From NCBI GenBank assembly GCA_018873245.2, contig JAEMBT020000008.1, forward strand, positions 6,698,238 through 6,762,237: DNA of 64,000 nucleotides, given 5' to 3'. Both the position numbers and the translations under genes were made by a program. Source of the DNA: Archegozetes longisetosus (Eukaryota > Arthropoda > Arachnida > Sarcoptiformes > Trhypochthoniidae). Every line of letters begins with the position of its first letter. The stretch's first letter is position 1. Below, piece by piece: positions 58,158 to 64,000 of this stretch. Under the pieces are notes generated by a model. It had not been told where the DNA came from, searched no databases, and worked only from the letters and a program-made list of their open reading frames with translations.

Positions 58158-60626
58158 GTCAACACAATTATTTCCACTGATTCAATAGCGTGTTTGAAAT
58201 CAAATTTATGCAAACTAAAGTATACCTTTTGAACCATTAATTTGCTACGAAATAGAAATTATTCATTGATTGAACTCATGGATAGTTGAGTTCCGATCCT
58301 TTATTAAACTTTAATATTGAGTTAAATTTGTGAAGTCTTTAAAGAATAATAGTATACTACAGGATGGTTTCAAAACTATTTGAAGGAACTTTTTTGATTA
58401 GATTCATATTTACATTGGTTCCTCTGAGACAGAGTTAGACAATTTCTTGTCACAAATTACTTGTAAAACACTTACATCACTGTTATGTCATATGCGGATT
58501 TAAACATCAAAACCAACAGCATATAAGAAGCATAACACTCAATAAGACTAACATCGATATCAGATTTTTCATTAAAATTGCATACTTAGAAGGCATCGAA
58601 TTTTTAACTGCTAATGCGATCATGTCTTGTTTCAAACTATTATTATTGGATGACCAAATTTCGACTTATATTAAGTAATGAAATCAATAGCTAAACGACA
58701 ACAGAGATCGCATAATACCAGCGAAATATAGTGAACACTATCAATGATAATGATATTTGGAAAAGTGAAGAAAGTTTTCATATAAATGTTAACATCTGCT
58801 GAATGTTTATTCCACGAAATTACGAATAGCACTAAAGGATAGTATGAAATACAACGCAAGAATTCGATCGAAACTGCGAAAGGCTTTACGATTGAACTAC
58901 TAACAAATTTGTAATAAAAGATATCAAACATATTAAATCATATTATAAATAGTAGCGATTGCCGTGAATGTGATTATAATGTAAGACATTCCTCTGAGTA
59001 GTTTTTTTCGAAGATTTAAACTATAGATAACTACTAGAAATTAGTTATTTCCAAGAATGTTATCAATTAATATTTTCATAATATATGAAATTTATTGTTC
59101 ATATGTTTTATGATTGTATTTTAGTAGTAATCTAATAAACTCTGAATTATTTAGTTTTAATAGATTGAATTACTCACCACTTCCGAGTGATTAGTGAATA
59201 GGTAGAATCCGGTCAGAGTGATAATGCAGTTGAGCGAAGTATAGGTGACTTGCCATAGAGGCAGCTCTGTTCGAAGCACTTCTTCGTAATCGACATCTGT
59301 CCACTCTTAAAGCCAAGCCTAGGATTGCCAGGTGTCTAACCAGGTCTCTAACCTAGACCTTTTAATTGATATTAAAACAGTTTAAAATTATTTTTTAGAA
59401 AATCTTTAAACACTTCATCATTTACACACAAATATAACCAATAACCTATGAGATTCTCATGACAACTTATCTGATTTTTTATTTTTCTATTAATTAGGGT
59501 ACAACAATAAGAACGACATAGTTCTTATCAATATAAGACCTGTTTCGGGAATTCATTAGTTCTGGTTAAGAGCGTGACGAGTAGAGAGAAATCGATTGAA
59601 TTAAATTAAGATTTCGGTATCGAGTTTAAAACAGATTAGTTTTCATACCATGATGTACGCAGTAACGGCTCAGAGCATTGGGAATATACTCAAGAAGTCC
59701 TAATTTGCCGATAGTTTCGGTGTGAAGCTATGCCTGGTATAAGAACATGAACTGCATACGTGTCATCATAATTGGAGGCGGAATAGCGATCGCTAATAGT
59801 GATGTGTAGTGCTATCAAACAGATACTATTCAAATTCATTCAGTTTTTGTCTTTTATTGCTTGAATCCTAAGAAATATTTATTGTTTTAGGATTGGTTAA
59901 GATCAAGCTTATTCAACGGAAAAAATATAGGTTATTTTCAGAGAAAACTTATTTAACCTTAATTTCTATTGAGATTTTTCACTTTGCTCGAGATAATCAA
60001 ATAATAAGATTAAGTGCGAAAACTGTCAAATATATTTTACAAAGATTTTCATATTCATCAAAATATTTTATTTGTTTATTTTACTCATGTACATTACTCA
60101 AATTATTTCAGTTGATTCACTGAAATTGATTGAAAGTTCAACTGATCATCGCTTAAGTTTTGGCGATTATGATTTGGTGTGCTAAAACGATTTGGCTTAA
60201 GATTACTTAAAGTTTAAATGTTGATTTAAACACTAGCTATAGTGTGTTCCGTATATCAAAGTTGTGCATCATTGGTAGTACGTGCGTTGCATTAAATATA
60301 GTTCAGGAACAGTAGTCTTCAAGTTCTGAATAGAAATTTATAATAAAAAGTTCGAAAGTAGTTGTCCCTAATTTACATTTTATGTAAAGCACGCGCTGCC
60401 AACAATCAAAACTTTTTAACATAAATTAGTATCTACGGAACACACTATAGAGTAAGTGCACTAATTGATTATACACAAAAGTTCATAACAACTAATTTTC
60501 TTAGATTAAAGTTCAAATGTTTTCAAACTAATCAGTTTTCAATTAAATTCAATTACTATTTAACTATTTTGAATAACTTCCCAAAGGGGTTGCAAACACG
60601 TAAGCTATTCATGTCATTATGTCAGA
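58158..60626 (-). repeat. Repeat A, right mirror of 38-41.3 kb
   Basis: Up to 59503 it is nearly identical to the left arm; beyond that it is a diverged mirror of 38270-39860, lacking the 708-bp hAT MITE. Immediately beyond 59503 it also lacks about 125 bp present on the left at roughly 39850-39970. Confidence 0.8.
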
Positions 60627-61214
60627 TATAGAGCTGTATACTGAGTTCTGTCTTAAGCTCGATCTCAACTTAAGTTAGACTTGAAAATACAAGTTTCAAT
60701 AGCACAAAGTCTAACTTGAGTCGAGATCGATCTTAAAAAAGTACTCAGAATACGGCTCACAAAGTTATATCAAACTATGAGGCTACATTCTAAAAAATGA
60801 ATTTTTGGTCAAATTAGAGGTAGTTTAGATCTTAATATTTTTTAATTGTTTTCTCTTAATATTACACTCTGTGTTATGGTCGTGGTCTACAATTAGTAAG
60901 GCAATGATTGATCTTAGTTTACTGAACTTCAAATTTTTATCCTATTTATGAGATTTCTCAATTCATGATCAGACTTATCAGAAGAATAAAAAATTAAAGC
61001 AAACCCACATAAACTGATATTCAATAAAAACCATGAAAGTCTTATGGCAGTTCCAACATTTTAATGTTTGGAGCTATGATGATATTTAAGAAAGTTGACT
61101 TAGTGAAGTCTGAGCTCAATAAAACACGAATTCCATCAGAAATAAAGAGTTAGAACCAAATGCACCAATGATTTGGTAATGTTATTCAATAGTTCTCATA
61201 ATTATACTCATAAA
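60627..61214 (-). repeat. Repeat A with hairpin MITE, mirror of 35.0-35.7 kb
   Basis: Inverted copy of 35030-35693 including the GAGCCGTATTCTGAG hairpin (about 60627-60755). The similarity ends near 61214, where repeat C begins. Confidence 0.8.
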
Positions 61215-61930
61215 CGTAAAACGTGTAGTTAAATGATTTAAGTCAGTGATTTTTAAGAACACGATAGTCTGCATTGACTAATTACTAAACTTTAGAAATG
61301 TTAATTTCAACTTTTATTCATTCTATTCGTATGAGCAATTATAAAATGGAGTTCACTTCGTTTTAAAGCTATAATAGCGTTGCCAAATCTCAAGGAGTTG
61401 ACCAGTACAGTCAGTATAAATTAACCTCTGAGTTTCGTCAAAAAAAGGGTCCACTGAATAATATAACTATTACTAAACATTTGGACTCTTTTCTATTGTT
61501 AGGATTCAGAGGTTAATTTATCCTACTGTCCGATTAATTCCTTGAGATTTGGCAAAATTAGTAATAATGCATATGATTTATGTGTGAACTTAATCTATAA
61601 AAAGTTCAAAATCAGACTCAATCATTCACATTATTATTTATAACTCTTTATCAAAGCGACTCAGGAAAAATGTTTTGATAAACTTTTGGAAATACTTTTA
61701 AGGTGAATACTCGATAGCATTAGTAGGAAGAGAAATAATGTAATTTATTATGTAATTCTTAATGTCTTCCACACCCAAACAACAAAGACTCAGGATTTTA
61801 TTCTTATAATGGATGATTCAGTTTCTAATTGTATCCGAAACACAAGCTTTGAGATAATGCAACTTTTCTGAAACTATTTAGAGAACACTTAATTCAAATA
61901 AAATAATTAGAGATGTTATTTTCAACAGTT
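61214..61930 (+). repeat. Repeat C, mirror copy, empty MITE site
   Basis: Inverted relative to 30445-31330 and direct relative to 9392-10150. It contains the palindromic insert at about 61378-61560. At about 61815 it has a single GTTTCTAA, the unoccupied target of the 9.5-kb hAT MITE. Confidence 0.82.
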
Positions 61931-62059
61931 TCATCCGAAATAAACAATACTAAAATTGAGTAAACATTGTGAAACATTCAGACATTTGTTTAATACTGTA
62001 TCATATCTTCGATTTAATTATTCTAAAGGAAGGTTGTTATTACCAGCTCTAATTTATTT

Positions 62060-63570
62060 TAGTTTGACTAAACTCCATTCAATAGCTGTATTCTATACAT
62101 GAATTAAAAGCTGTCAAAAAATTGATTCATGTCTGGAATAAGGTCAACCGTAAACTTGAATGGAGACCAAATTATTGGCTGTAAGACATTAATAAGTCTG
62201 ATAAATAAATATTTGATTGTATTTCCTCTGAATAAAATGTTTGACTTCGATTTTGCGTCAATTCGTGTCTATTTTTCACACAAGTCTTCCTCTTTATTGG
62301 CTATATTTTTGAGAATCACATTAACTTCTTATCTATTGATAGCTGTAAAGATTTAGTTATGACAATTCACATCCACATCCATTCATTTTATGTTTATATC
62401 TTTTCAATAGTGTATAAACTGAATAATGAAGTTTATTTTGTTTTAAGTGTAGACGAGTTTTCATAGAGAAAAATGAAAACAGAAAATAAATTCTCAGGTT
62501 CATTAACCTTTTGATTCAAGGTCAGTTTAATTATTTGAAATATCAAACGTAAATAATAGTCGTTTTATTCATCTTTCGAACTAAGGCTTTTCTTATAGCC
62601 TTTGGTTAAATTTCTCATCTTATCATAGCATCATCTATAGTTCAACATTTATAAATGTACTCAGCTTTGTTAAAGTCAGACATAAGGTCGGATCAGTGCT
62701 ATAAAGTGCTATTTATAGTGTTATTTCAGTCTGAAATAAAACTATATGACACACACTCGACTATATTCAGTTAACTAAAACGTATTGTTTTGATGACAAA
62801 TCAATTTGTCATAGAAGTTGAAAACTTTCACTCCACTAAAGCCTAAGACTTGAAATAAGAGTTGAGTACTTGCTCTTAAACCACTAGAAATAAACTTTTT
62901 AGGACAATGTGCTGTCAGATATTGCTTTGGCCATTGTTAATCATCGCATTCATCCACTCAATTCAGTATAAGATGTGCTATACTTTGATCGAAATCTCAT
63001 AAATGATTATCACATTAATGTTGAAGTGGTTGGAGTGGCGACGGAACCTCATCACACCTCTCTATACAATGAACAAAGAATATAAAATAAGTGTTTCCAA
63101 AAGTTGCATTAATACATGCGACTGGCACGCGATTGTATCTTAACTTACACAAGACATCCATAGGTTTTCTTCAGGAATAGTTTCCAAAATTGATTTTAGT
63201 AGAATTGATGTCCACAATGAAATAATTTGAATCGATAATTATTTAAGACTTGTTCTAAAACTCATCAACTTTAATCATCACACTATTATAAAGTCAAACA
63301 GTAAAGAATTAGAGTCTTCACTGAAAAAGAATGAACTTTGACCACTTTTATTTGTAACATATAAAAGTGATATCATTTAATTATATTATTTAATTCTTAT
63401 TAATTTGTATGTTGCATGGATTTCTTATAATTTTCTATAAGACTAAAGTTATAAAAAACATTAGTCAAGATTCTCAAAACATCTTTTCGATGTGTAAAAA
63501 TTTCGAAAGTATTCAACTTTAGATTTAGACATTTATTGCTTCTACCAAATGATGACTCATGTCATAATCA
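62060..63570 (-). repeat. Repeat B, mirror of 22690-24245
   Basis: A 1.5-kb reverse-complement copy, diverged by scattered changes and small indels. It completes the mirrored order B-C-A / A-C-B around the palindrome centre. The short open frame at 62129-62356 has no recognisable domain. Confidence 0.85.
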
Positions 63571-63706
63571 ATGAAATCTTTTATTCAATCTAGTTATCGA
63601 AAAAATAGTTGATACGATTCCACTACTCTGACCCCAAATATCATGAACAATTGTGAGGATTAATGACCTCTCAATACCTTATGTGACTTCTCAAGAACCT
63701 AGGATC

Positions 63707-63820
63707 CGGACCATTTGACCTACAGACTATTTGACTTGCCAATCACTTTACCTAACCTAACCTAACCTACGTAACCCACCTAACCCAATAAAACGGTTGG
63801 TAGGTCAAATGGTCGACTCC
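63707..63820. repeat. Telomere-like (CCTAA)n within a small inverted repeat
   Basis: TACCTAACCTAACCTAACCT, about three to four CCTAA units and variants (CCCACCTAACCC), lies at 63738-63780. (TTAGG)n is the usual arthropod telomere repeat. It is bracketed by GACCATTTGACCTAC (left) and GTAGGTCAAATGGTC (right), exact inverted copies. It is probably a small element or repair scar containing telomeric units rather than a chromosome end. Confidence 0.6.
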
Positions 63821-64000
63821 CGACTTATTAGAAGGCTTATATCAACTTTATCGACTTATTAGTGATAGGGACGGGTACTATATAGTGTACTTGAGTAACC
63901 ATCAGATAATCAAAGTTCCTGAATCGAATTTCTAAGAATCGGGTACCTGGAAAATATTTACTTCATTATTTTACACTTTAATCTCAGATGAAAAGGTCTC
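63821..64000. other. Right edge of the window
   Basis: No recognisable feature in the last 180 bp. Confidence 0.3.

Larger units (their letters stand above)
50207..59503 (-). repeat. Right arm of the 19.5-kb palindrome
   Basis: Reverse complement of 39971-49269, nearly identical along 9.3 kb. It contains mirror copies of cargo ORFs 1 and 2, the AGCT-end element (52384-53165), the nested hairpin block (about 54712-55386), the 98-residue frame (55361-55657) and both repeat A arms. Small differences between the arms are substitutions and run-length changes. Confidence 0.93.

Noticed and set aside
39971-59503. Palindrome read as one giant transposon with 9-kb terminal inverted repeats
   Set aside because: No transposase and no target duplication at the outer edges. 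The edges fall inside repeat A, and mirrored homology continues beyond them.

Overview
This 64 kb window is AT-rich eukaryotic DNA, most likely from an arthropod. The evidence is a Jockey-group LINE, an animal mariner with a 66-nt intron, a Merlin element, several hAT and Tc1 relics, (CCTAA)n telomere-like units near the right end, and a TATA-driven gene for a small secreted peptide. A mite or other small chelicerate is a guess that the sequence cannot settle. Host genes are scarce. The only convincing one is an 82-residue secreted cysteine-rich peptide at 3039-3287. Nearly everything else is mobile DNA or its debris.

Layout, left to right. 1-3800: sparse DNA, doubtful gene debris, an AAT microsatellite and the peptide gene. 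3.8-9.0 kb: one decayed LINE with gag-like ORF1, APE endonuclease, reverse transcriptase and RNase H. 9.4-12.0 kb: repeat C with a hAT MITE in it, then a foldback-type inverted repeat. 13.4-14.1 kb: an internally deleted Tc1/mariner. 15.3-15.9 kb: a gene fragment cut off by repeat A. 17.8-20.1 kb: a DDE transposon with about 70-bp inverted ends. 20.9-21.9 kb: the C-terminal half of a hAT transposase. 22.7-25.5 kb: repeat B copies, a hAT derivative carrying a zinc-finger exon, and a hairpin MITE. 27.6-29.9 kb: a complete-looking Merlin element with 244-bp inverted repeats and a perfect 8-bp target duplication. 30.4-31.3 kb: an inverted copy of C. 31.9-33.2 kb: a nearly intact mariner. 35-40 kb: repeat A and a second hAT MITE.

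From about 40 kb the window is dominated by a large palindrome. Two nearly identical arms of about 9.3 kb (39971-49269 and 50207-59503) flank a 937-bp loop. Each arm is itself an inverted repeat (37.9-41.3 against 43.5-47.1 kb) with a smaller one nested inside. Outside the identical arms the mirror order continues in diverged form: B, C, A on the left answer A, C, B on the right (59.5-63.6 kb). The structure therefore looks like an older palindrome of more than 20 kb per arm. Its centre stayed homogeneous or was re-duplicated, while the left flank gained Merlin, mariner and other insertions. At the centre lie two unrecognised intronless AT-rich reading frames (222 and 155 codons), present twice in mirror image. 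They may be of viral or plasmid-like origin and are treated as fossils. The loop also contains a truncated copy of the promoter of the secreted-peptide gene. An assembly inversion artefact has to be excluded for the inner 19.5 kb.

Repeat letters A to E are names used only in this annotation.
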